From NCBI RefSeq assembly GCF_964355755.1, contig NC_092671.1, positions 21,666,001 through 21,730,000 on the forward strand: DNA of 64,000 nt. Direction: 5' to 3'. The stretch is from Antedon mediterranea (lineage: Eukaryota; Echinodermata; Crinoidea; Comatulida; Antedonidae). Every line of letters begins with the position of its first letter. The first letter of the stretch is position 1. The translations under genes were made by a program, and so were the position numbers. Below the pieces are notes generated by a model. That model was not told the origin of the DNA and ran no database searches. It was given only the letters and a program-made list of their open reading frames with translations. This document shows positions 54,312 through 64,000 of this stretch, piece by piece.

Positions 54312-55392
54312 GTTTTAGACCATTTTGTGATTTTCGAAAAAACTTGTTAACATAAAAACATCAAAGTGTACAGAATAGCTTCAAATCGCATTTGGAGACG
54401 TTTTAGACCATTTTGTGATTTTCGAAAAAACTTGTTAACATAAAAACACCAAAGTGCTTAGAATAGCTTCAAATCGCATTAGGAGACGTTTTAGACCATT
54501 TTGTGATTTTCGAAAAAACTTGTTAACATAAAAACACCAAAGTGCTTAGAATAGCTTCAAATCGCATTTGGAGACGTTTTAGACCATTTTGTGATTTTCG
54601 AAAAAACTTGTTAACATAAAAACACCAAAGTTCTTAAAATAGCTTCAAATCGCATTTGGAGACGTTTTAGACCATTTTGTGATTTTCGAAAAAACTTGTT
54701 AACATAAAAACACCAAAGTGTTTAGAAAAGCTTCAAATCGCATTTGGAGACGTTTTAGACCATTTTGGGATTTTTGAAAAAACTTGTTAACATAAAAACA
54801 CCAAAGTGCTTAGAATAGCTTCAAATCGCATTTGGAGACGTTTTAGACCATTTTGTAATTTTCAAAAAAACTTGTTAACATAAAAACACCAAAGTTCTTA
54901 GAATAGCTTCAAATCGCATTTGGAGACGTTTTAGACCATTTTGTGCATTTCGATGAAACTTGGTTACACAAAAACATCAAAGTGCTTAAAATCACGTTAT
55001 AAACCGTTTTAGACCATTTGAGCATTTCGATAACACTTTTCACACAAAAACATCAAAGGGCACAATATAGCTTAATATCCTATTTAAAAACGTTTTAGAC
55101 CATTTTGAGCATTTCGACAAAACTTTTTCACACAAAACACCAAAGTGCTTAGAATACCTTCAAATCGCATTTGGAGACGTTTTAGACAATTTTGTGATTT
55201 TCGAAAAAACTTGTTAACATAAAAACATCAAAGTTTACAGAATAGCTTCAAATCGCTTTTGGAGACGTTTTAGACAATTTTGTGATTTTCGAAAAAACTT
55301 GTTAACATAAAAACACCAAACTGCTAAGAATAGCTTCAAATCGCATATGGAGACAATTTAGACCATTTTGTGATTTTCGAAAAAACTTGTTA

Positions 55393-58300
55393 ACATAAAA
55401 ACACCAAAGTGCTTAGAATACCTTCAAATCGCATTTGGAGACGTTTTAGACCATTTTGTGATTTTCCAAAAAACTTGTTAACATAAAAACACCAAAGTGC
55501 TTAGAATAGCTTCAAATCGCATTTGGAGACGTTTTAAACCATTTTGTGATTTTCGAAAAAACTTGTTAACATAAAAACACCAAAATGTTTAGAATAGCTT
55601 CAAATCGCATTTGGAGACGTTTTAGACCATTTTGTGATTTTCGAAAAAACTTGTTAACACAAAAACACCAAAGTGATTAGAATAGCTTCAAATCGCATTT
55701 GGAGACGTTTTAGACCATTTTGTGATTTTCGAAAAAACTTGTTAACATAAAAACACCAAAGTGATTAGAATAGCTTCAAATCGCATTTGGAGACGTTTTA
55801 GACCATTTTGTGCATTTCGATGAAACTTGGTTACGCAAAAACATCAAAGTGCTTAAAATCACATTATAAACCGTTTTAGACCATTTTGAGCATATCGATA
55901 ACACTTTTTACACAAAACACCAAAGTGCTTAGAATAGCTTCAAATCGCATTTGGAGACGTTTTAGACCATTTTGTGATTTTCGACAAAACTTTTTCACAC
56001 AAAACACCAAAATGCTTAGAATACCTTCAAATCGCATTTGGAGACGTTTTAGACCATTTTGTGATTTTCGAAAAAACTTGTTAACATAAAAACATCAAAG
56101 TGTACAGAATAGCTTCAAATCGCATTTGGAGACGTTTTAGACCATTTTGTGATTTTCGAAAAAACTTGTTAACATAAAAACACCAAAGTGCTTAGAATAG
56201 CTTCAAATCGCATTAGGAGACGTTTTAGACCATTTTGTGATTTTCGAAAAACTTGTTAACATAAAAACACCAAAGTGCTTAGAATAGCTTCAAATCGCAT
56301 TTGGAGACGTTTTAGACCATTTTGTGATTTTCGAAAAAACTTGTTAACATAAAAACACCAAAGTGATTAGAATAGCTTCAAATCGCATTTGGAGACGTTT
56401 TAGACCATTTTGTGCATTTCGATGAAACTTGGTTACGCAAAAACATCAAAGTGCTTAAAATCACATTATAAACCATTTTAGACCATTTTGAGCATATCGA
56501 TAACACTTTTCACACAAAAACATCAAAGAGCACAATATAGCTTAATATCGTATTTAAAAACGTTTTAGACCATTTTGAGCATTTCGACAAAACTTTTTCA
56601 CACAAAACACCAAAGTGCTTAGAATAGCTTCAAATCGCATTTGGAGACGTTTTAGACCATTTTGTGATTTTCGAAAAAATTTGTTAACATAAAAACATCA
56701 AAGGGCTAAGAATAGCTTCAAATCGCATTTGGAGACATTTTAGACCAATTAGTGATTTTCGAAAAAACTTGGTTACACAAAAACATCAAAGTGGTTAAAA
56801 TCACATTATAAACCGTTTTAGACCATTTTGAGCATTTCGATAACACTTTTTACACAAAAACATCAAAGTGCTTAGAATAGCTTCAAATCGCATTTGGAGA
56901 CGTTTTAGACCATTTTGTGATTTTTGAAAAAAACTTTTTAACATAAAAACACCAAACTGCTAAGAATAGCTTCAAATCGCATATGGAGACAATTTAGACC
57001 ATTTTGTGATTTTCGAAAAAACTTGTTAACATAAAAACACCAAAGTGCTTAGAATACCTTCAAATCGCATTTGGAGACGTTTTAGACCATTTTGTGATTT
57101 TCCAAAAAACTTGTTAACATAAAAACATCAAAGTGTACAGAATAGCTTCAAATCGCATTTGGAGACGTTTTAGACCATTTTGTGATTTTCGAAAAAACTT
57201 GTTAACATAAAAACACCAAAGTGCTTAGAATAGCTTCAAATCGCATTAGGAGACGTTTTAGACCATTTTGTGATTTTCGAAAAAACTTGTTAACATAAAA
57301 ACACCAAAGTGCTTAGAATAGCTTCAAATCGCATTTGGAGACGTTTTAGACCATTTTGTGATTTTCGAAAAAACTTGTTAACATAAAAACACCAAAATGT
57401 TTAGAATAGCTTCAAATCACATTTGGAGACGTTTTAGACCATTTTGTGATTTTCGAAAAAACTTGTTAACACAAAAACACCAAAGTGATTAGAATAGCTT
57501 CAAATCGCATTTGGAGACGTTTTAGACCAATTTGTGCATTTCGATGAAACTTGGTTACGCAAAAACATCAAAGTGCTTAAAATCACATTATAAACCGTTT
57601 TAGACCATTTTGAGCATATCGATAACACTTTTCACACAAAAACATCAAAGAGCACAATATAGCTTAATATCTTATTTAAAAACGTTTTAGACCATTTTGA
57701 GCATTTCGACAAAACTTTTTCACACAAAACACCAAAGTGCTTAGAATAGCTTCAAATCGCATTTGGAGACGTTTTAGACCATTTTGTGATTTTCGAAAAA
57801 ACTTGTTAACATAAAAACATCAAAGTGCTAAGAATAGCTTCAAATCGCATTTGGAGACATTTTAGACCAATTAGTGATTTTCGAAAAAACTTGGTTACAC
57901 AAAAACATCAAAGTGGTTAAAATCACATTATAAACCGTTTTAGACCATTTTGAGCATTTCGATAACACTTTTCACACAAAAACATCAAAGTGCTTAGAAT
58001 AGCTTCAAATCGCATTTGGAGACGTTTTAGACCATTTTGTGATTTTCGAAAAAAACTTTTTAACATAAAAACACCAAACTTCTAAGAATAGCTTCAAATC
58101 GCATATGGAGACAATTTAGACCATTTTGTGATTTTCGAAAAAACTTGTTAACATAAAAACACCAAAGTGCTAAGAATAGCTTCAAATCGCATATGGAGAC
58201 AATTTAGACCATTTTGTGATTTTCGAAAAAACTTGTTAACATAAAAACACCAAAGTGCTTAGAATACCTTCAAATCGCATTTGGAGACGTTTAAGACCAT

Positions 58301-61300
58301 TTTGTGATTTTCGAAAAAACTTGTTAACTTAAAAACACCAAAGTGCTTAGAATAGCTTCAAATCGCATTTGGAGACGTTTTAGACCAATTTGTGATTTTC
58401 GAAAAAACTTGGTTACACAAAAACATCAAAGTGGATAAAAGCACATTATAAACCGTTTTAGACCATTTTGAGCATTTCGATAACACATTTCACACAAAAA
58501 CATCAAAGAGCACAAAATAGCTTAATATCGTATTTAAAAACGTTTTAAACCATTTTGAGCATTTCGACAAAACTTTTTCACACAAAACACCAAAGTGTTT
58601 AGAAAAGCTTCAAATCGCATTTGGAGACGTTTTAGACCATTTTGGGATTTTCGAAAAAACTTGTTAACATAAAAACACCAAAGTGCTTAGAATAGCTTCA
58701 AATCGCATTTGAAGACGTTTTAGACCATTTTGTAATTTTCGAAAAAACTTGTTAACATAAAAACACCAAAATGTTTAGAATAGCTTCAAATCGCATTTGG
58801 AGACGTTTTAGACCATTTTGTGATTTTCGAAAAAACTTGTTAACACAAAAACACCAAAGTGATTAGAATAGCTTCAAATCGCATTTGGAGACGTTTTAGA
58901 CCATTTTGTGATTTTCGAAAAAAGTTGTTAACATAAAAACACCAAAGTGATTAGAATAGCTTCAAATCGCATTTGGAGACGTTTTAGACCATTTTGTGCA
59001 TTTCGATGAAACTTGGTTACGCAAAAACATCAAAGTAATAATCACATTATAAACAGTTTTAGACCATTTTGAGCATATCGATAAAACTTTTTACACAAAA
59101 CACCAAAGTGCTTAGAATAGCTTCAAATCGCATTTGGAGACGTTTTAGACCATTTTGTGATTTTCGACAAAACTTTTTCACACAAAACACCAAAGTGCTT
59201 AGAATACCTTCAAATCGCATTTGGAGACGTTTTAGACCATTTTGTGATTTTCGAAAAAACTTGTTAACATAAAAACATCAAAGTGTACAGATTAGCTTCA
59301 AATCGCATTTGGAGACGTTTTAGACCATTTTGTGATTTTCGAAAAAACTTGTTAACATAAAAACACCAAAGTGCTTAGAATAGCTTCAAATCGCATTAGG
59401 AGACGTTTTAGACCATTTTGTTATTTTCGAAAAAACTTGTTAACATAAAAACACCAAAATGTTTAGAATAGCTTCAAATCGCATTTGGAGACGTTTTAGA
59501 CCATTTTGTGATTTTCGAAAAAACTTGTTAACATAAAAACACCAAAGTGCTTAGAATACCTTCAAATCGCATTTGGAGACGTTTTAGACCATTTTGTGAT
59601 TTTCCAAAAAACTTGTTAACATAAAAACATCAAAGTGTACAGAATAGCTTCAAATCGCATTTGGAGACGTTTTAGACCATTTTGTGATTTTCGAAAAAAC
59701 TTGTTAACATAAAAACACCAAAGTGCTTAGAATAGCTTCAAATCGCATTAGGAGACGTTTTAGACCATTTTGTGATTTTCGAAAAAACTTGTTAACATAA
59801 AAACACCAAAGTGCTTAGAATAGCTTCAAATCGCATTTGGAGACGTTTTAGACCATTTTGTGATTTTCGAAAAAACTTGTTAACATAAAAACACCAAAAT
59901 GTTTAGAATAGCTTCAAATCACATTTGGAGACGTTTTAGACCATTTTGTGATTTTCGAAAAAACTTGTTAACACAAAAACACCAAAGTGATTAGAATAGC
60001 TTCAAATCGCATTTGGAGACGTTTTAGACCAATTTGTGCATTTCGATGGAACTTGGTTACGCAAAAACATCAAAGTGCTTAAAATCACATTATAAACCGT
60101 TTTAGACCATTTTGAGCATATCGATAACACTTTTCACACAAAAACATCAAAGAGCACAATATAGCTTAATATCTTATTTAAAAACGTTTTAGACCATTTT
60201 GAGCATTTCGACAAAACTTTTTCACACAAAACACCAAAGTGCTTAGAATAGCTTCAAATCGCATTTGGAGACGTTTTAGACCATTTTGTGATTTTCGAAA
60301 AAACTTTTTCACACAAAACACCAAAGTGCTTAGAATACCTTCAAATCGCATTTGGAGACGTTTTAGACCATTTTGTGATTTTCGAAAAAACTTGTTAACA
60401 TAAAAACATCAAAGTGTACAGAATAGCTTCAAATCGCATTTGGAGACGTTTTAGACCATTTTGTGATTTTCGAAAAAACTTGTTAACATAAAAACACCAA
60501 AGTGCTTAGAATAGCTTCAAATCGCATTAGGAGACGTTTTAGACCATTTTGTGATTTTCGAAAAAACTTGTTAACACAAAAACACCAAAGTGCTTAGAAT
60601 AGCTTCAAATCGCATTTGGAGACGTTTTAGACCATTTTGTGATTTTCGAAAAAACTTGTTAACATTAAAACACCAAAATGTTTAGAATAGCTTCAAATCG
60701 CATTTGGAGACGTTTTAGACCATTTTGTGATTTTCGAAAAAACTTGTTAACACAAAAACACCAAAGTGATTAGAATAGCTTCAAATCGCATTTGGAGACG
60801 TTTTAGACCTTTTTGTGCATTTCGATGAAACTTGGTTACGGAAAAACATCAAAGTGCTTAAAATCACATTATAAACCGTTTTAGACCATTTTGAGCATAT
60901 CGATAACACTTTTCACACAAAAACATCAAAGAGCACAATATAGCTTAATATCGTATTTAAAAACGTTTTAGACCATTTTGAGCATTTCGACAAAACTTTT
61001 TCACACAAAACACCAAAGTGCTTAGAATAGCTTCAAATCGCATTTGGAGACGTTTTAGACCATTTTGTGATTTTCGAAAAAACTTGTTAACATAAAAACA
61101 TCAAAGGGCTAAGAATAGCTTCAAATCGCATTTGGAGACATTTTAGACCAATTAGTGATTTTCGAAAAAACTTGGTTACACAAAAACATCAAAGTGGTTA
61201 AAATCACATTATAAACCGTTTTAGACCATTTTGAGCATTTCGATAACACTTTTTACACAAAAACATCAAAGTGCTTAGAATAGCTTCAAATCGCATTTGG

Positions 61301-61972
61301 AGACGTTTTAGACCATTTTGTGATTTTCGAAAAAAACTTTTTAACATAAAAACACCAAACTGCTAAGAATAGCTTCAAATCGCATATGGAGACAATTTAG
61401 ACCATTTTGTGATTTTCGAAAAAACTTGTTAACATAAAAACACCAAAGTGCTTAGAATACCTTCAAATCGCATTTGGAGACATTTTAGACCATTTTGTGA
61501 TTTTCGAAAAAACTTGTTAACATAAAAACATCAAAGTGCTAAGAATAGCTTCCAATCGCATTTGTAGACGTTTTAGACCATTTTGTGATTTTCGAAAACA
61601 ACTTGTTAACATAAAAACACCAAAGTGCTTAGAATAGCTTCAAATCGCATTTGGAGACGTTTTAGACCATTTTGTGATTTTCGAAAAAACTTGTTAACAT
61701 AAAAACATCAAAGTGCTAAGAATAGCTTCAAATCGAATTTGGAGACATTTTAGACCAATTAGTGATTTTCGAAAAAACTTGGTTACACAAAAACATCAAA
61801 GTGGTTAAAATCACATTATAAACCGTTTTAGACCATTTTGAGCATTTCGATAACACTTTTCACACAAAAACATCAAAGTGCTTAGAATAGCTTCAAATCG
61901 CATTTGGAGACGTTTTAGACCATTTTGTGATTTTCGAAAAAAACTTTTTAACATAAAAACACCAAACTGCTA
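55393..61972. repeat. Terminal satellite blocks up to the array edge
   Basis: This part begins with a chimeric monomer near 55465-55499, where gattttccaaaaaac runs into aaacaccaaagtgcttag. It then follows the 24.49-kb series (offset 31002), the 17.0-21.0-kb series (offset 39364) and finally the 2.9-4.97-kb series (offset 57002). Private variants shared with the last include gtgtacagatta, ttacggaaaaac and catttgtagacg. Isolated changes of its own include cgaaaaacttg near 56246, gaccttttt near 60807 and gatggaac near 60046. Confidence 0.85.
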
Positions 61973-61980
61973 TACTCTAG
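61925..61980. other. Right edge of the satellite array
   Basis: The last monomer is of the gaaaaaaactttttaac / caaactgcta form. It follows its relative at 4921-4970 base for base through the final cta at 61972 and then stops; tactctagtagc follows instead of agaatagcttc. Neighbouring monomers are not degenerate. Confidence 0.93.
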
Positions 61981-62700
61981 TAGCTAGATCAACTTTCGTA
62001 TGCACTTTGAGGTCCAGAGAATTTGACTTCAGAAATTGGTTTAGGGTGGTCAAACAATCATATTTGGCTTGGTTACACATTTTGAAAATGTGGCGAAAGG
62101 TCAAAAGGTCAAGGTGAAAGGTCATAAGACCAAACATAAATATTTCCTTAAATCTCAACAACCACTGGTCACAACGAGGTAATTTTGGTCTTAGATTAAT
62201 CAGAAGGTATACATTTATATTCAGTCTAATGGGACATTTTAGGAAAAAATGACCGGAAATGCAATTTATGACCTTTGACCCACAACCCAGGGCATGTATG
62301 TATCTCCGTAACTACTGGTCGTAGAGACTTGAATTTGGTTTTAAATTGTTCGAAATATATGTTTTGTTATTTGTTACACATTTTGAAAAATGTTACAAAA
62401 GGTCAAAAGATCAAGGTCAAGGGTTAATTGAACAAATAAAAAAAGGTACTTTTATCTCGGCAACCACTGGTCGCAGCAAGTCAATTTTGGTCTCAAAATG
62501 TTCAGAAGGCATGCATTTATATTCCATCTAATGGGGCATTTTAGTCAAAAATGATAAGAAATGCCATTTCTGACCTTTGACCCACATACCAGGGCATCTT
62601 CATATCTCTGTAAGTACAGGTCGTAGAAACTTAAATTTGGTATCAAATTGTTCGAAATATACATATTTACATTCATTGTAATAGAAAATGTGGTTAAAAG
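61973..62700. repeat. Degenerate ~150-bp tandem repeat in 301-bp dimers, right flank
   Basis: The motif acyactggtc, or its close form agtacaggtc, occurs at 62161, 62311, 62463 and 62613, a spacing of 150-152 bp. Alternate units are more alike: gttacacattttgaaaa with ggtcaaaaggtcaagg recurs at 62072 and 62373 (301 bp), and tgacctttgaccca with cagggcat recurs about 300 bp apart. Each 301-bp period is thus a diverged dimer. The stretch 61973-62070 (ggtccagagaatttgac) looks like a further, more degraded half-unit cut by the satellite edge. Repeats of this style occur in mollusc genomes as far as I recall. Short open frames here are not conserved between units and are not genes. Confidence 0.78.
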
Positions 62701-62864
62701 ATGAACAGAAATACTCTTACTAATGTTTCAAACTAAAAACATATCTACACAACTTATCCTTAGACAGTAATTTTATGCAATAACTGATACTTTAAATTGT
62801 TTTAATTTCAAGTACTAGTTATTCCTGTCCCCGAGGACATTTTGATAATTTTAATTTTAATTTA
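62701..62864. other. AT-rich intergenic DNA, nothing recognised
   Basis: No gene, repeat copy or RNA is apparent. The only local feature is a small perfect inverted repeat, tgtcc-ccga-ggaca at 62826-62839, followed by an (at)-rich aattttaattttaattt run. Confidence 0.6.
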
Positions 62865-62915
62865 ATTTTGGATTTATATAGCGCTTTTCCAAGTGACCAA
62901 AGCGCTGTACAATAG
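62865..62915. repeat. Interspersed-repeat motif with AGCGCTTT hairpin
   Basis: The stretch reads tttatatagcgcttttcc followed by aagtgaccaaagcgctgtac. It has an 8-bp perfect inverted repeat, agcgcttt (62880-62887) and aaagcgct (62899-62906), with an 11-nt loop. From memory, very similar tttatatagcgctttt...caaagcgcttta motifs are common in fish, amphioxus and mollusc genomes as parts of interspersed repeats. I cannot define element ends or name a family. Confidence 0.5.
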
Positions 62916-62987
62916 AAAATAGATAGAAACGTTAAGCTCAACAGTTCTTTTCAGAATGCTAGAAATAACTTGCCATATGTATCCGAT

Positions 62988-63058
62988 TAAACGCCCCAGG
63001 CATTTATTGTTCAAAATGGTTTTTAGAAAGGAGGCATTATTTGGGGTATAATATGGTA
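62988..63058. repeat. Degenerate GGCATTTATT / GGCATTATTTGGGG motif, copy 1
   Basis: The stretch has aaacgccccaggcatttatt, then ttttagaaaggaggcatta and tttggggtataatatggta. Its layout, two G-rich CATTTATT boxes about 35 bp apart, resembles a repeat with ggggcgtttatt boxes that I recall from marine invertebrate sequences. The identification is from memory only. Confidence 0.35.
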
Positions 63059-63195
63059 ACATGTATAATCAAATAAATACCACCTAGATGTAAACAAATA
63101 CTGCACAATTAATATCAAAAAGTGATAAAATTATGTCAAAATGCTTGGTAAATTGTAGATTATGGTAGTTAATGAAATGTGTTGACGTGATACAA

Positions 63196-63651
63196 TTATT
63201 GTGTAAATGCATGTGGCGGGGCATTTATTCCACATGGTGTTCTATTTGAGGGAATGGTGGCGTTTATTTGAAGGAATACTCTAATTTTAATAATTGTATT
63301 TCGTTTCTCAACTGATAAAAGGTACTTTACATGATTCGTTTTCCTCTTTATGCTTTTTAACGAAATGTTTCTGTCTTTTAAAATAAAAGTGATAGATTCC
63401 ATTAAATGGATCTTCACCTCCATGTGCCAGTATAATGATATAAAACAATGACACATCATTATCCTGACACGATTGCACTCATAATGGATCTTCATTCTAT
63501 CATCTATTTGTTTGTAACTACAATTTGACAACAATCTTTTGCATAGTTTTAAATGCCAATACATAGTTTCATTACTATTGTACAATATGTCCAGCTTTCC
63601 TGAAAACACCCTTGTGTACTGTAGTACAGTGTTGTAGTATGATTTTATCAT
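63196..63651 (-). other. 151-codon open frame, probably not a gene
   Basis: This is the longest open frame in the flank. The predicted product is rich in Ile, Lys, Ser, Tyr and Cys, with no domain, signal peptide or repeat I recognise. Its last 20 or so codons run through the GGCRTTTATT repeat motif. The AT-rich setting, the lack of any visible splice or promoter context and the overlap with repeat DNA make a chance open frame more likely. It could still be part of a decayed element or an exon of something larger. Confidence 0.12.
63214..63280. repeat. Degenerate GGCATTTATT / GGCGTTTATTTG motif, copy 2
   Basis: The stretch has tggcggggcatttattccac, then atttgagggaatggtggcgtttatttgaagg in pieces, about 226 bp right of the similar motif at 62988. 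The two may be ends or internal repeats of one decayed element. Confidence 0.35.
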
Positions 63652-63930
63652 GATAAACTTCTGATGCTTTTATTGTCAATGCATTCAGTACCTAAAACAT
63701 GTCAAAGTTTCTAGTGGTATTGATAATAAATCTCCAGAAATATATATTGTTTTATTATCTACACTGGGAACAGACGTGTATATGTATAAGTTTTGTCGTT
63801 GACATTCAAAACTATTATGCAACAGTGTTACGTAATAATGACAATGACTTGGTCTATTATTGTGGTCTCCGATACCTTTTATTACATGATTGTACTTCCT
63901 CCAGGATAGAATGAGGTTTAATCCCGTTAT
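63281..63930. other. AT-rich intergenic DNA, nothing recognised
   Basis: Apart from the doubtful minus-strand open frame and a 71-codon plus-strand frame with no recognisable feature, I see no repeats, RNA genes or regulatory signals. Confidence 0.55.
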
Positions 63931-63970
63931 TATTCTTATTATATATCTATATTTTTTTTATATATATATC
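63931..63970. repeat. AT-rich low-complexity tract
   Basis: The tract is tattatatatctatattt followed by a T run and (ta)n. It is a short simple-sequence stretch with no other content. Confidence 0.7.
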
Positions 63971-64000
63971 TGGGGTGTATTTAGTTGATTATACATGTTA

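Larger units (their letters stand above)
40842..55392. repeat. 14.5-kb segmental tandem duplication, right copy
   Basis: This is the directly adjacent copy, 14551 bp long. Its start, near 40806-40870, joins a catatggagacaattt monomer to a series that at the left copy is preceded by a cattaggagac monomer; this is the novel junction. Its end shares with the left copy the chimeric stretch in which a gacaattttgtg monomer runs directly into aaacaccaaactgctaag (40757 and 55308). Near identity implies a very recent event or continuing homogenisation. Confidence 0.92.
1..61972. repeat. 88-bp satellite DNA array with higher-order structure
   Basis: Direct reading shows head-to-tail units of about 88 bp across the whole interval, interrupted only by two copies of one SINE. 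The spacing of the conserved box cgttttagaccatttt is 88 bp in A-type monomers, 86-87 bp in C and D types and 78 bp in B and E types. Consensus GC of the A type is about 32% (28 of 88). I saw no monomer in reverse orientation. I estimate about 700 monomers. Variants such as gtgtacag, gattag, aaatgttt and cattagg recur in the same order, so types are organised into higher-order units of ten or more monomers. The array starts outside the window and ends inside a monomer on the right. Satellites of this scale are usually centromeric, pericentromeric, subtelomeric or heterochromatic; nothing here says which. Copy number in the assembly may not be exact. Confidence 0.98.

Noticed and set aside
1-61972. 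CRISPR array, suggested by gttttaga boxes at regular spacing
   Set aside because: The sequence between boxes is itself repetitive rather than unique spacer DNA, spacing is about 88 bp, there are no cas genes, and the setting (SINE, giant satellite) is eukaryotic. The resemblance to a Cas9-type repeat start is coincidental.
1-61972. Origin of replication or regulatory iterons
   Set aside because: Direct repeats alone are not evidence of an origin; the length, monomer diversity and lack of adjacent genes fit satellite DNA.
62041-62046. Telomere-like ttaggg
   Set aside because: A single occurrence in diverged repeat DNA; no telomeric repeat array is present anywhere in the window.
61878-62117. 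Open frames across the satellite edge (plus strand 79 codons; minus strand 61970-62161)
   Set aside because: They cross from satellite to a different tandem repeat and are not conserved in the next repeat unit.
62346-62531. 61-codon plus-strand open frame in the 301-bp repeat
   Set aside because: The equivalent positions of the neighbouring repeat unit carry changes in length and stops; no coding constraint is visible.
62874-63062. 62-codon minus-strand open frame
   Set aside because: It spans the AGCGCTTT hairpin motif and the CATTTATT motif, both repeat DNA, and shows no protein feature.
63699-63914. 71-codon plus-strand open frame near the right end
   Set aside because: Short, AT-rich and without any recognisable domain; such frames are expected by chance.

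Overview
The window is almost entirely one tandem satellite DNA array from an animal genome. It runs from the left edge, where it continues out of view, to position 61972. About 2 kb of ordinary non-satellite DNA follows. I find no gene I can support. The likely source is a marine invertebrate, most probably a mollusc such as a bivalve. That rests on the AT-rich satellite, a tRNA-headed SINE whose middle resembles (from memory) the Meta-SINE superfamily of bivalves, and the style of the ~150-bp repeats in the right flank. It is an inference, not a match.

The satellite unit is about 88 bp, roughly 32% GC, and every copy lies head-to-tail in one orientation. I estimate about 700 monomers in several recognisable types: 88-bp A types, 78-bp B/E types with an internal 10-bp deletion, and 86-87-bp C and D types. 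All share a conserved box, cgttttagaccatttt. Types follow one another in a non-random order, so the array has higher-order structure. On top of that sit nested tandem duplications: 251 bp, 607 bp, 867 bp, 3.1 kb, 4.33 kb and 14.5 kb. The two 14.5-kb copies (about 26380-40841 and 40842-55392) are nearly identical.

Region by region: 1-5690 mixed higher-order blocks with a 607-bp duplication; 5691-14172 a 4.33-kb tandem duplication whose two copies each carry the same 353-bp SINE at the same monomer position (6108 and 10437); 14173-16999 blocks with an 867-bp duplication; 17000-21010 a block related to 56364-60374; 21330-24306 a block related to 37442-40757; 26380-55392 the 14.5-kb tandem duplication, each copy containing a 3.1-kb tandem duplication and a 251-bp duplication; 55393-61972 the terminal part, whose last 2 kb matches 2.9-4.97 kb of the window. 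The array stops abruptly inside a monomer at 61972.

The right flank (61973-64000) opens with a degenerate tandem repeat of about 150 bp in 301-bp dimers, cut by the satellite edge. After it come AT-rich DNA, a hairpin motif found in interspersed repeats and two copies of a short GGCRTTTATT-type motif. The many short open frames in the satellite are products of repeat length, not genes. The interest of the window is structural and evolutionary: it shows the order in which satellite amplification steps happened, and a SINE that multiplied by satellite duplication rather than by retrotransposition.
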